DNA from: Candidatus Solibacter usitatus
Lineage (GTDB): Bacteria > Acidobacteriota > Terriglobia > Bryobacterales > Bryobacteraceae
DNA length: 39,142 nt
Direction: 5' to 3'
Assembly (NCBI GenBank): GCA_016213245.1
Contig: JACRBC010000042.1
Location: 1-39,142 of the forward strand
Made by a program: the position numbers and the translations under genes. How positions within the stretch are numbered: the first letter of the stretch is position 1; every line of letters begins with the position of its first letter. Shown one piece after another: positions 1 to 9,032 of the stretch. The notes beneath the pieces were generated by a model. It was not told the DNA's origin, did no database searches, and saw only the letters and a program-made list of their open reading frames with translations.

Positions 1-468
1 GCACCCGCTCCAGAACGTGCACGCCTCGCGCCGCGATGTCTGGTGCGTGAAACAGTGCATCAGGTTCCTGTATTGCGACAGGAAGTCCTCGGTCCCCGGA
101 GCGTCGTCGTAGGAGCCCATCAGGGCGTCCAACGCCGGATCGGCCGCAAACGCTGACCGTACCAGCTCCACCGTGTCCGGATGGACCGTCACGTCGGCAT
201 CCAAAAACAGCAGGACGGAGCCCGTAGCCGCCCGTGCGCCGATGTTGCGCGCATACGCAGGACCCCTCCGCCCGCCCGTGCTCAGCACCCGCGCGCCAAA
301 CCGCTCAGCCACTTCCACCGATCCGTCAGTGGATCCGTCGTCCACCACCAGGTATTCGTCCGGCGGCCCGGGCTGCGACTCCAACAGCCGGGCCAGGCAC
401 GATTCCAGCGTCTCCCGCGCGTTGTAGGCGGGTATCACGACGCTCACCCGCACGCGGCCGGCGCTCAT
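1..468 (-). CDS. Family 2 glycosyltransferase, C-terminus cut off by the window edge
   Basis: The visible 156 residues start at ATG 468-466, five bases after a GGAGG ribosome site (474-478, read on the minus strand), and run off the left edge. They form the first half of a GT-A fold: a VSVVIPAYN nucleotide-binding strand near residues 8-16, a VVDDGSTDGS loop near 41-50, a GPAYARNIG segment near 70, and the metal-binding D-A-D motif (LFLDADV) near 90. A later FWSGC segment is like that of GT2 enzymes that act on polyprenyl or hopanoid-type acceptors. The family transfers a sugar from an NDP-sugar; donor and acceptor cannot be told from this part. It is read in the same direction as the two-component operon behind it, 95 bases away. 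The fold is sure, the substrate unknown. Confidence 0.88.
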   Translation of the reverse strand, partial: MSAGRVRVSVVIPAYNARETLESCLARLLESQPGPPDEYLVVDDGSTDGSVEVAERFGARVLSTGGRRGPAYARNIGARAATGSVLLFLDADVTVHPDTVELVRSAFAADPALDALMGSYDDAPGTEDFLSQYRNLMHCFTHQTSRREACTFWSGC

Positions 469-563
469 GCATACCTCCGGCGCAAACGGACCTTCTCCTC
501 CGAGACAACCCACAGGTGCAACTCTAACATCCCGCATCATCCGGAGTACACCGTCAAGTACTA

Positions 564-1190
564 TTACCGCAAGCTCTCCACCAGGTCTCGCGCCAGCAGC
601 GCCGCCCGGCGCGAAAGTTGAACCGCCGCACCCAGGTCCCGGCCCCTGGCTTCCTCCGCCTGCCGGACAAACGCCCGCACGCGCGTCGCATTCTCCGCGT
701 GCTCCCGAGTGAGGCTCCGGCCACGAATCTCGCCCAGATAGCGCTTGGCCTGCGCCAGGTTCTCTTCAAGTGTCTGTCGATAGGCTTGGCGCTGGCTGTC
801 GCTCAGCACTTCCCCGAGCGCCGGCCCCGCCACCGTTGCCGGCTGAGCGCCCGGTTCGGTAGCGTTGGGCTGCGGTTCCACCGGCTTCGGCTTGCTCGCC
901 GCCGGAATCGGCCTCCGCTTCGCCGGCGGCGGCTTCGGCGGCGGCGGCGTCTCCAGCTTCGGCCGGATCACCGTCGGCTCCTGCTCGGGAACCGGCAACT
1001 GCACCGGCGGGGACTGCGGCTCCTCCAGCGGTCGTGGCTTGGCCGGCAGCGCCTTCGGCGTCTCCACTTTCGCCGCCGGCGCCGCCGGCGGTGCCGGCGC
1101 CTTCGGTGCCCGCTTGAACCAGCAGCCGCCCTGGCCGGCCACGGAGGCCAGCAACAGGACCATCAGCGCCTGGCGCCCCGATCTCATCAT
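564..1190 (-). CDS. Proline-rich lipoprotein, third gene of a two-component operon
   Basis: A 208-residue protein with a short hydrophobic N-terminus (about residues 7-20) followed by Cys23. The site GQGGC is an imperfect lipobox, so lipidation is likely but not certain. Residues about 27-115 are a Pro/Ala/Lys-rich low-complexity tether, as in proteins spanning from a membrane anchor to the wall or outer membrane. Residues about 125-208 are predicted mostly helical and charged, with no family I recognise. Its ATG overlaps the stop of the kinase gene before it (ATGA, 1187-1190), which implies translational coupling and a role tied to the two-component pair, perhaps as a sensing accessory. That role is inferred from position only. 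Confidence 0.75.
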   Translation of the reverse strand: MMRSGRQALMVLLLASVAGQGGCWFKRAPKAPAPPAAPAAKVETPKALPAKPRPLEEPQSPPVQLPVPEQEPTVIRPKLETPPPPKPPPAKRRPIPAASKPKPVEPQPNATEPGAQPATVAGPALGEVLSDSQRQAYRQTLEENLAQAKRYLGEIRGRSLTREHAENATRVRAFVRQAEEARGRDLGAAVQLSRRAALLARDLVESLR

Positions 1191-2971
1191 GCCTCCCCTC
1201 CGGACAACGGGAACCTCATCCGGAACGTCGTGCCTTCGCCTTCGACGCCCCCCACCTCCACGCCTCCGTTGTGCAATTGCACCGCCCGGAACGTCATCGC
1301 CAGCCCGATCCCCATCCCCGCCCTCTTCGTGCTGTAGTAAAGCTGGAATATCTTGTCCCTCGACTCCTGCGGGATTCCGGGGCCCGTGTCTTCGATCGAG
1401 ATCACTGCTTCGTTGTTCTCCCTCGCCAGCCGAACTCCCAGTCTCCCACCATCTGGCATCGCCTCCAATCCGTTCCGCAGCACATTCATCAGCGCCTGCT
1501 TCAGTAGATCGGCGTCCCCGCGCATCGGTACCGGCCCATCCAGCCCCGATGTCTCCACCTTCACCCCGGCCCGCTCCGCCTCCGGCCTGAGCAGTTCCAC
1601 CAGTTCACCCGCCAATTGCGCCAGATCCAGATCCCGCGTCTCAATCTCCACCGGCCGCGTGAAGTCCAGAAACGTTCGCACCACCCGGTCCAGGCGCATG
1701 ATCTCCTGCGCGATCACGTCCAGTTCGCCCGTCGCGTCCGGCATCTCCGGCAGCACGCGCGATCGCAGCAGTTCCAACCGCAGCGCGATCGAATTCAGCG
1801 GGTTCTTGATCTCGTGCGCCACCCCGCTGGTCAACCGGCTGATCGCCGCCAGGCGCGTGGAGACGTTCAGTTGATTCTCCACAATCCGCCGGCCCTCGGC
1901 GTCGCGCATGCGCGCCAGCGCCCCGCCGCCGGGCAGGATGTCCACGTTCAGCATCTGGCGTCCCACCACCGCTTCCCGCACCGTCTGCCGGCTGCCCAGC
2001 GCCACCGCCAGCGCCGCTCCCAGCGGTTGCGCCGGCGGGAATACCTCACCCGCGAACCTGCCGGTGATCTCGCTGCGCTTCACCCCCAGCAATCTCTCGG
2101 CCGTCTCGCTGCACATGGTGATGCGCCCGCCTTCGTCGAACAGGAAAATCGCCTCCTCCAGCCGTTCGGTCAGCCGCTCCACGCTGTCCCGCAGTTGCGT
2201 CGCCCCCATCTGCGCGCCTCTGAACTGCTCGCCCAGCAACCGCAGCTTCTCCTGCACGGCCGCCAGCCCGGCCTGTCCGCTCGCGATCTGGTCGATGGTC
2301 CGGCTGATGCCCGCCAGCGGCCGCAGCGCCAGCCCGGCCACCAGCCACGCCGCCAGAGACGAAAAGAAAAACAGCGGCAGCGACGCGATCGCCGTCTTCC
2401 TCACCTCCGGGATGATCGCGTCCCGCAGCAGCACGCTCGATACCAGCACCTGTATCGTAAACACCGGATCCTTCCGCCCTTCCACTCCCAGTTCCACCCG
2501 GTGCTCGTAGTCCACCGTCCCGTTCCAAACCAGCAGGAAACGGTCCAGCGGGTTGCGCTCCCTCAGCGAATCCAGCGGCAGCCGCGGGGTGATCGGTACA
2601 CCTACTTTCTCCGCGTTCGAACTTGCCAGCGTCCGTCCCCACTCTCCGGCCACGGAAATCTCCACCACCGATCCGCGCTGCGCCAGCGTCCGCCCCAGCA
2701 ACTCCGGCAACTCCCGGTCCTGCGCGATCACCTCCCGCCACAGCTCCACCCGTCTGTCCAGGTTCGCCGGCTGTGGCGTCATCGCCGCGGCTCGCTCCTG
2801 CGCCCGGTCCTGCACGTAGCTCTTGACGAAATGCGCCGTCAGCGCAACCCTCTCATCGGTCTGCTCCAGCCAGATCTGGATCAGCGTGTTGATCTGGATC
2901 GCCACCAGGATCAGGCTCAGCACGGCCGCCATGCCGGTCAGAATGAGCATCAGCCGCGACCGCAGTGACAT
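1187..2971 (-). CDS. Membrane sensor histidine kinase, NtrB-like
   Basis: 594 residues. A first membrane segment lies at about 8-30, a periplasmic sensing region at about 31-195 and a second membrane segment at about 197-217, followed by a HAMP-like linker and a PAS-like domain (about 265-350). The HisKA H-box is GVAHEIKNPL with phospho-acceptor His386. The ATPase domain has an N-box (NVLRNGLEAM, Asn500), a G1 box (DTGPGIP, Asp528) and a G2 box (GMGIGLAM, about 552-559). The HEIKNPL form is typical of kinases paired with sigma54-dependent regulators, and such a regulator lies two bases upstream on the same strand. It should autophosphorylate on His386 and pass phosphate to that regulator. The ligand is unknown. 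Confidence 0.93.
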   Translation of the reverse strand: MSLRSRLMLILTGMAAVLSLILVAIQINTLIQIWLEQTDERVALTAHFVKSYVQDRAQERAAAMTPQPANLDRRVELWREVIAQDRELPELLGRTLAQRGSVVEISVAGEWGRTLASSNAEKVGVPITPRLPLDSLRERNPLDRFLLVWNGTVDYEHRVELGVEGRKDPVFTIQVLVSSVLLRDAIIPEVRKTAIASLPLFFFSSLAAWLVAGLALRPLAGISRTIDQIASGQAGLAAVQEKLRLLGEQFRGAQMGATQLRDSVERLTERLEEAIFLFDEGGRITMCSETAERLLGVKRSEITGRFAGEVFPPAQPLGAALAVALGSRQTVREAVVGRQMLNVDILPGGGALARMRDAEGRRIVENQLNVSTRLAAISRLTSGVAHEIKNPLNSIALRLELLRSRVLPEMPDATGELDVIAQEIMRLDRVVRTFLDFTRPVEIETRDLDLAQLAGELVELLRPEAERAGVKVETSGLDGPVPMRGDADLLKQALMNVLRNGLEAMPDGGRLGVRLARENNEAVISIEDTGPGIPQESRDKIFQLYYSTKRAGMGIGLAMTFRAVQLHNGGVEVGGVEGEGTTFRMRFPLSGGEA

Positions 2972-2973
2972 CG

Positions 2974-4374
2974 CTACTCTCCTGCGTCCGCCGCACCGTA
3001 CTCTCGCAGCTTGTTGAACAGCGTCTTCTGGCTGATGCCCAGGATTGCCGCCGCGCGCGTCCGGTTGTTGCCCGTGTGCCGCATCGTCGCCTCGATCAGC
3101 GTCCGTTCCGCTTCGTCGATCGTCGTCCCCACCTGCAGCCGCACATCCCCCGCTCCGTTCTCACCCGCCTCGTCCGCCGGCGCCGGCGCCGCCGCCGGAA
3201 CCGCGCCCCGGAAGTGCTCCAGCCGCAGCGCGCCCTCGCCGGCGATGATCACCGCCCGCTCCAGCACGTTCCTCAGCTCGCGCGCGTTCCCCGGCCACTC
3301 CTGCCGCTCCAGCCATTCCAGCGCCGCCGGCTCCACCCCGTTCACCCGGCACTGGTGGCGCGAGTTCAAATCCTTCGTCATCGATTCACTCAGCGGCCGG
3401 ATGTCCTGCCTCCGCTCCCGCAGAGGCGGAAGCTGCACCTGAAACACGTTCAGCCGGAAAAACAGGTCTTCCCGGAATCGCCCCGCCTTCACCTCCGCCC
3501 GCAGGTCCCGGTTGGTCGCCGCCAGTAGCCGCACATCCACCTCGATCTCCTTCGGCGCGCCCAGCCTCCGCACCTTTCTCTCCTCCAGCACCCGCAGCAG
3601 CTTGGCCTGCGTCACCGCCGGCATCTCGCCAATCTCGTCCAGTAGCAGAGTGCCCCCGTCGGCTAGCTCGAAGCAGCCCCGCCGCCGCTCCACCGCGCCA
3701 GTGAACGCCCCCCGCTCGTGCCCGAACAGCTCGCTTTCAATCAGCGACTCCGGCAGCGCCGCGCAGTTGATCGCCACAAACGACGCTCCCCGCCGCGGAC
3801 TGAGCCCGTGGATCGCACGCGCCGCCAGCTCCTTGCCCGTCCCGCTCTCCCCGCTGATCAGTACCGTCGCCCGCGTCGGCGCCACCTGGCGGATCAATGA
3901 GTAGACCGCCTGCATCTGCGGCGAGTTGCCCACCAGTTCGCCCAGTACCCCCTCTTCGCTCAGCCGCCGCTCCAGCGTCGCGCTGTACTCTTCCAGGCTC
4001 CGCTGCGCCACCGCCCGCTCCAGCAGCAGCCGCAGCGCCCCCGGCTGCAGCGGCTTCTCAAGAAACCAGTACGCCCCCAGGTCGTGCACCAGCGCTACCG
4101 CCGTTTCCAGGCTCCCAAACGCCGTCAGCACGATCGCCGGCGGCCGGCTCGGCTGCTCGCCCAGCCTACGCAGCAACTCGCTGCCGTCCATCCCCGGCAT
4201 CATCAGGTCCGTCACGATGACGCTTGCCTCAAAATCCTTCAGCCGCTCCAGCGCCTCGCCCCCGTCGGCCGCCGCCGCCGTCTCATAACCCCACCCCGCC
4301 ACCATGCTCGCCAGGGCCGTGCGTTGGTTGGCTTCGTCATCCACCACCAGCACTTTGTACTTCGGCGCATCCAT
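2974..4374 (-). CDS. Sigma54-dependent response regulator, NtrC family
   Basis: 466 residues with the full NtrC layout. The receiver domain (1-120) has phospho-acceptor Asp56 (IVTDLMMP) and Lys107. The AAA+ domain has Walker A GESGTGKE (about 175-182), the sigma54-contact loop GAFTGA (222-227), Walker B LLLDEIGE (243-250) and a WPGNARELRN segment (360-369). A C-terminal Fis-type helix-turn-helix spans about 437-458 (NNRTRAAAILGISQKTLFNK). The intact GAFTGA loop means it can activate sigma54 promoters when phosphorylated. It is first in a leftward unit with the NtrB-like kinase and a lipoprotein. No target promoters were identified in the window. Confidence 0.95.
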   Translation of the reverse strand: MDAPKYKVLVVDDEANQRTALASMVAGWGYETAAAADGGEALERLKDFEASVIVTDLMMPGMDGSELLRRLGEQPSRPPAIVLTAFGSLETAVALVHDLGAYWFLEKPLQPGALRLLLERAVAQRSLEEYSATLERRLSEEGVLGELVGNSPQMQAVYSLIRQVAPTRATVLISGESGTGKELAARAIHGLSPRRGASFVAINCAALPESLIESELFGHERGAFTGAVERRRGCFELADGGTLLLDEIGEMPAVTQAKLLRVLEERKVRRLGAPKEIEVDVRLLAATNRDLRAEVKAGRFREDLFFRLNVFQVQLPPLRERRQDIRPLSESMTKDLNSRHQCRVNGVEPAALEWLERQEWPGNARELRNVLERAVIIAGEGALRLEHFRGAVPAAAPAPADEAGENGAGDVRLQVGTTIDEAERTLIEATMRHTGNNRTRAAAILGISQKTLFNKLREYGAADAGE

Positions 4375-4400
4375 AAGCTCACGCTACCATGGGAGGCGAC

Positions 4401-4742
4401 ATGCGCCGCCGCGACTTCCTTCTTTCGCCCGCCGCCGCCCTCCTCCCGCCCGCGCCAGCCGCCTCATTCACTACCCTCGTCCTCGCCGGCAGCCGCCCGC
4501 TGCACCGCCTCGCCGCCCTCTGGCGCTTCGGCCCGCCGCTCCGCGTGCTGGCCCGCGCTCACACCGATTGGTGGCCCTCGGCCTCCGAACTTCCCCCGCG
4601 CTGGCAGGCCTGGATCCTGCTTTCCTCCGGCGGCGCCGTGCTCGTCGATTGCCGCACTCCCGCCGAGCCGCGCCTCCCGCGCCACCCCCTCGTCGACGCC
4701 CTCGCCCGCGCCCTTACCGCTCCATCGGCCGCTGCCGCTTGA
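4401..4742 (+). CDS. Small exported protein with a Tat-like leader, unknown function
   Basis: 113 residues if translation begins at ATG 4401; a GGGAGG ribosome site at 4390-4395 sits five bases before it, which favours it over the in-frame ATG at 4389. The N-terminus (MRRRDFLLSPAAALLPPAPAASF) has a twin-arginine signal: RRxFL followed by a moderately hydrophobic Ala/Pro stretch. The rest is Ala/Leu/Arg/Trp-rich, with no domain I recognise. It is divergent from the NtrC-like regulator gene (26 bases between starts), and its last 29 bases overlap the end of the converging gene on the other strand. The gene is plausible from start site and leader, but it lies in sequence where long chance frames are common. 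Confidence 0.55.
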   Translation: MRRRDFLLSPAAALLPPAPAASFTTLVLAGSRPLHRLAALWRFGPPLRVLARAHTDWWPSASELPPRWQAWILLSSGGAVLVDCRTPAEPRLPRHPLVDALARALTAPSAAAA

Positions 4743-5049
4743 AATAGTAAGCCACGTAGTTCTGCGTCACCACCTTCGGCGGCGCGTCCATGCTCCCCGC
4801 CTGCTCGTCGTTGCGAATCACCCAGGGCGTCACTCCCACCAGTTCCCAGCCCTGCGCGCCCAGAGCCTGGACCTTGTCCCAACTCGCCTGTTGATATCGC
4901 CCCCGGCCCAGCTCCTCCGGAGCCAGCGTCCGGTACTCCCATGTCGGTATCTGCCTTGCCGGCGCCAGCCGCTCCCGCTGGCCCCAGACCAGCGCAGCGG
5001 CCGCCGTCACTGCAAGCAATAGGTACAAGCCTGTACGTCGCATCATCAC
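4714..5049 (-). CDS. Small exported or anchored protein, DUF4177-like
   Basis: 111 residues. Residues about 5-23 are a hydrophobic leader ending near VWGQ, so the protein is exported or held by an N-terminal anchor. The mature part has a WEYRTL strand, a helix, and then LGAQGWELVGV and a closing YYFKRQ strand, the pattern of the small DUF4177 fold found in many bacteria (aromatic strand, helix, GWELV, Y-x-F-K-R). No enzymatic residues stand out. It lies 42 bases downstream of the beta-helix gene on the same strand and may be the last gene of that unit. Function unknown; the family assignment is by motif only. Confidence 0.7.
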   Translation of the reverse strand: MMMRRTGLYLLLAVTAAAALVWGQRERLAPARQIPTWEYRTLAPEELGRGRYQQASWDKVQALGAQGWELVGVTPWVIRNDEQAGSMDAPPKVVTQNYVAYYFKRQRPMER

Positions 5050-5091
5050 TCCAGACGCATTTCCGCCCGCCGGCGTGCAAGGGTGAATGCA

Positions 5092-7491
5092 CTAGGGCCG
5101 CAACATCAGTACGGCCGTCTTCTCCCCGATACCGGCCGTCGGCCTCTCCAGCACGGCCCGGATCTCGACACGCGTGATGGAATTCACCTTGCCGGTCACC
5201 ACCTGAAAAGAAGCCGTGGACAACCCCGGTTGTACCGGGACTCTTTCCGGTACCCTGGCCGCGGCATCGTTGGAACTGCCCAGCAAAACAACCATCGGTC
5301 CATCGGCGGGAGCGGGGCTGTTCAGCGTAACCCGATTCACTCCCGACGTCAGTCCGCCGGTAGTAATTGCCGGATTCAGCAGCAAGCCGCTGATTGAGAA
5401 TGCGTCGGCGGTCACAGCCGCCGACTTTGTCTCACCGGACTGCACGGCTTTGATCTCCCCGGAGACCGGCGTCGAAACCGCCGCTACCTGGATGTCGAAG
5501 TTCACTCTGTCGCTTCCTGCAGGTACAACCGCCTGAGCGGGTGGCGCAAAGGCCTCCGGCGCTGTCGAGGAAAGTTGGATCACCATGCCGCTGGCTGGAG
5601 CGGGGCCCGTCAGCAGCACCGCGCCCAGGTGCCGCGCCGGCCCCCCGAGCCTCTTGCCCGGTACCAGAATGTGGCTCAGCGTCACCGGGTTCACCTTCAA
5701 AGGGGCCGTCGCCTGGGTGCCGTTCCAGGAGGCGGTGATCGAGGACTGCACCGCTGCGCCGACAATCCTGGTCAACACGCTGAACGATACCTGGCTCCGC
5801 CCTGCTGGCACCAACACGGTCGCCGGCACTGTGATGATGTCGGGGTTGGGCGTTGATAGGCTCACCACTGCCCCGCCCGCACCTGCGGCCCGGCTCAGGG
5901 TGACAGTGTTACCGGACGTTGTGTTGCCGCCCGTCAGTTCGGCCGGGCTCAGGACCAGCGCGTTCACACGCGGGGGAATCGTCACTGGGACCGCGATCTC
6001 AAGGCGCGTGTCGGCGGCTTGCTCGCGGTACACAGCGGTAATCGTGATCATCACCGGTTCAGCCGGAGCCGACCAACTCAGGTCGATCCGCGCCCGCTGC
6101 TCTCCCGCCGGGATGGTAACCCTGGCCGGGCCGGTGAGCACTGCCGGGTGTGAGTACTGCAGCGATACCTCGGCGCCGCCCGGCGGCGCGATGCCGTCCA
6201 GAACGACGTATCCGCTTTGACTTCCGGCGCTTGTCACCTTACTGGACGCCAGCCATAGCTTCGCCTGCAATGTCTCCAGGTAGACCACGCACGGCTCGCT
6301 GATCGTCGGCTCCGTGACCCCGTACTCGAATGCGCCCGGGGAGGGCGACATCGCCTGTGGCCGCCGCTGCCCGCAGGCCGCCGGTTGATGCTGCCACAAC
6401 GGCGTCAGCAGCGCCGCATACTCATCGGGCAACGCCTGCCCGCTGCCGATGGCCGGCGAGCCGTCCGCCAGGCGGTAGTCGCCGGAGGAAGGCGATGCGA
6501 AAAGCGCCTCCTGAGTGGCCAGGTTGTTGAGAAACACCAGGTTCGATTCCGGCTCGGCGTTGGAGATCACCCCCGGGCCGGCAAAAATGTTGTTGGCCAC
6601 CAGCCCTTGAAAGACGCCCTTGCCGGTGAAGATGAAATTGGCTGGCAGACCCTCGTAGTCCCCCGGGCCTTCGTTGACCAGCGTGTTGTGCGCCATCAGC
6701 AGCACATTCGAGTAGCCGGGCCGGGCGCCCTCCTCCAGGTAGGCCAACATGTGAATGTTGTCGGTGAGCGGGCCCTGTTGGATCACGTTGCCGACCAGAA
6801 CGGCGGTTCCGCCGTTGGGCAGGTCCACCTCATAGCTGCTGTCGCCGTCTTCGCACATGAATCGGTTGTAGTAAAAGTAGTTCTCCGACGCCCTCGACTT
6901 CACCACGTGACCGATCACCGCCCGGTGAAAATAGCTGAACCGGATGGTGAGGCGGCGTTCCGGGCCGATGTAGATGTTGTGAGTGGCGCCGCTACCGTCG
7001 CCGTTGTGATCGAATTCGCTGTACTCCACCAGGATGTCGCCTCCACGCCCGACCGAAAGTACCCCATTCTCGTTGTCATGGAAGTACACCCATCGCAGAG
7101 TGAGATTCACTCCCTCGAACCGGATCGCCGCACCATTCCGGTCGGGAACCTTGGCGCCCAGGATCTCCACGTTCTCGATGATGTTGTTGTCGCCGGAGAC
7201 CACCCACACGGCTTTGCCCTGAGAATTGCTCCCGCCGGCGTCGATCTTCGGGCGTCCGTTGACGCCGCGGATGCGCAGGTTGTGCTTGGTGAACTGGCAG
7301 ACATCCCGCGTGTAGTCGCCGGCCGCATCGATCTCCACCAGGTCGCCGTCCTGCGCCGCCGCAAAGGCTTGGCACGGCTTGGAGTAACGCCCCTGAGGAC
7401 CCACGGTCAGCGTCGCCGCCTGTCCCCAACCGGCAACCGTCGCGCACAGGAGCGCGGCCGCCGCCCTAATTCGTAAACGACTTCCCTCCAT
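5092..7491 (-). CDS. Secreted right-handed beta-helix protein with Ig-like repeats
   Basis: 799 residues with a Sec signal peptide (about 1-25, ending AGWGQA-A). Residues about 26-370 carry parallel beta-helix turns (NNIIENVEILG, LRWVYFHDNENG, ILVEYSEFDHNG, NVLLMAHNTLV, GLVANNIFAG), as in pectate-lyase-like and chondroitinase-like folds. They end in a YRLADGSPAIGSG-type cap that is common in this class. Residues about 395-799 hold four related domains of roughly 95-100 residues, each with a valine-rich strand pattern (GGxVxLS, VPAGxxxxxFxV). These look like Ig-like or invasin-type repeats. It probably binds or cleaves a polysaccharide outside the cell; catalytic residues were not identified. 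It starts 18 bases after the kinase stop on the same strand, so it likely shares transcription with that two-component system. Confidence 0.85.
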   Translation of the reverse strand: MEGSRLRIRAAAALLCATVAGWGQAATLTVGPQGRYSKPCQAFAAAQDGDLVEIDAAGDYTRDVCQFTKHNLRIRGVNGRPKIDAGGSNSQGKAVWVVSGDNNIIENVEILGAKVPDRNGAAIRFEGVNLTLRWVYFHDNENGVLSVGRGGDILVEYSEFDHNGDGSGATHNIYIGPERRLTIRFSYFHRAVIGHVVKSRASENYFYYNRFMCEDGDSSYEVDLPNGGTAVLVGNVIQQGPLTDNIHMLAYLEEGARPGYSNVLLMAHNTLVNEGPGDYEGLPANFIFTGKGVFQGLVANNIFAGPGVISNAEPESNLVFLNNLATQEALFASPSSGDYRLADGSPAIGSGQALPDEYAALLTPLWQHQPAACGQRRPQAMSPSPGAFEYGVTEPTISEPCVVYLETLQAKLWLASSKVTSAGSQSGYVVLDGIAPPGGAEVSLQYSHPAVLTGPARVTIPAGEQRARIDLSWSAPAEPVMITITAVYREQAADTRLEIAVPVTIPPRVNALVLSPAELTGGNTTSGNTVTLSRAAGAGGAVVSLSTPNPDIITVPATVLVPAGRSQVSFSVLTRIVGAAVQSSITASWNGTQATAPLKVNPVTLSHILVPGKRLGGPARHLGAVLLTGPAPASGMVIQLSSTAPEAFAPPAQAVVPAGSDRVNFDIQVAAVSTPVSGEIKAVQSGETKSAAVTADAFSISGLLLNPAITTGGLTSGVNRVTLNSPAPADGPMVVLLGSSNDAAARVPERVPVQPGLSTASFQVVTGKVNSITRVEIRAVLERPTAGIGEKTAVLMLRP

Positions 7492-7509
7492 GACAACCCC
7501 CTTCTCAAC

Positions 7510-9000
7510 CTATACTGAGTCTCTTGCCGGCGCCGGCGCGAAAACTCGCTCGAGTTCCTCGGCCGGCCCCGCCGGCAGCGTGATCTCGAAGCGGCTCCCC
7601 TTGCCCGGCACGCTCGCCACTTCGATCGTTCCACCGTGCGCACGTACCACCCAGGCCACGAACGCCAATCCCAGGCCCGCTCCCTGATCGCTTCCCGGCC
7701 GCCCCTCGCGGATGCGGTAGAACCTCTCAAAAACGTGCGGCAAATGCGTTTCCGCGATCCCCTGACCGTTGTCCGACACTTGCAGATACACCGCGGCCGG
7801 TTCCCGCCTCAGCGTCAACCGCACTTCGCCGCCCGGCTGTGTGTACTTCACCGCGTTGGACAGCAAGTGATACACCAGGCGCTCTACCTGCGTGCGGTCC
7901 ACCACCGCCACGCAGGACTCCGGCGCTTCCAGCGTCAGCCCGATCCCCTTGTCCGCCGCCGCCAGCCTGAACTGGTCCGCCAGTTCCGCGACGGCTTCCG
8001 ATACGTCCACCGCCGACTTCTGCAATGCCAGTTGGCCCGATTCGGCCTGCGCCAGCAGCAACAGCGATTTTACGATCTGCCCCAATCGCTCCACGTCTTC
8101 CAGCGCCGTCACTATCGCGTCCCGGTACTCCTCCTTCGACTCCGCCGTGAACAGCGCCACCTCCAACTGCCCCCGGATCGCCGTGATCGGCGTCCTCAAC
8201 TCGTGCGATGCGTCAATGGAGAACTGCCGGATCTGCCTGAAATTCAGATCCAGCCGCTCCATCATGCCGTTGAACGTTTCGATCAGCCGGTCCAGTTCGT
8301 CGCCGCTGCCGTGCAGCGGCAGCCGCAGATCCAGGTTCCCCGCCGACACCGTCTGCGTCGCCTCCGCCACACGCCGCAGCGGATTCAACGTAGCGCCGGC
8401 CGCAAACCATCCCAACACTGCAATCGCCATCAACGTCACCGGCAGCATCAGGAAGTACACACGGCTCAGCCTCGATCGCGCCAGCATCATATCTTCCGCC
8501 GGCAGCCCGATCGCCAGGAAAAAATCGTTCCCCTGGTCCCGCAAAACCCCCATCCGCACCAGGTACGGCCTTCCTTGCGCGTCCCGCCTCTCCACCGTCA
8601 CCGGCTGCGGAGCTCGAAGCGCCTTCTGGATCAGCTCCGCCTTCTCCTCTCCAAGCGCAGAGTAGCCGCTGGAGATCTCCATCACCTTGCCCTGCGTGTC
8701 GGTCAACAGCAGCACGCGCCGCAACCGCTCCACCGCAAATGTGTCGTCGCTGTTCTCCGGGTCGTAAATCCACACCAGTTCGCCCCGCTGCATCCGCAGG
8801 TATCCCCGCACCGCCGCCCACTCCTGATCCAATACCCGCTCGCTCTGCTGGCTCAGCACAACCCCCAGCGCCTCTCGAAACGCCAGGCCGACGCTTACCA
8901 GCACCAGCGCGAACAGCAGCACGAAGCTGGCGGTCAGCCGCATGCGCAGACCACGAACTGCGCGCCCCGCCAGTCCTGGCTTCTCTGTCCGCTTCTCCAT
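7510..9000 (-). CDS. OmpR-system sensor histidine kinase
   Basis: 496 residues: a first membrane segment at about 23-45, a periplasmic domain at about 46-178, a second membrane segment at about 181-202, a HAMP domain (about 203-255), a HisKA domain with H-box DASHELRTP (His266), and a HATPase domain with N-box (LLSNAVKYT, Asn382), G1 (DNGQGI, Asp410) and G2 (GAGLGLAF, about 440-447). The overall layout matches the heavy-metal/CusS-like group of kinases, but ligand type cannot be read from sequence. It follows its regulator gene after 32 bases and precedes the beta-helix gene by 18 bases. All key residues are present. Confidence 0.94.
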   Translation of the reverse strand: MEKRTEKPGLAGRAVRGLRMRLTASFVLLFALVLVSVGLAFREALGVVLSQQSERVLDQEWAAVRGYLRMQRGELVWIYDPENSDDTFAVERLRRVLLLTDTQGKVMEISSGYSALGEEKAELIQKALRAPQPVTVERRDAQGRPYLVRMGVLRDQGNDFFLAIGLPAEDMMLARSRLSRVYFLMLPVTLMAIAVLGWFAAGATLNPLRRVAEATQTVSAGNLDLRLPLHGSGDELDRLIETFNGMMERLDLNFRQIRQFSIDASHELRTPITAIRGQLEVALFTAESKEEYRDAIVTALEDVERLGQIVKSLLLLAQAESGQLALQKSAVDVSEAVAELADQFRLAAADKGIGLTLEAPESCVAVVDRTQVERLVYHLLSNAVKYTQPGGEVRLTLRREPAAVYLQVSDNGQGIAETHLPHVFERFYRIREGRPGSDQGAGLGLAFVAWVVRAHGGTIEVASVPGKGSRFEITLPAGPAEELERVFAPAPARDSV

Positions 9001-9032
9001 GCTTGCCTGCCGCCGACGGAGCGGATCCCGCT

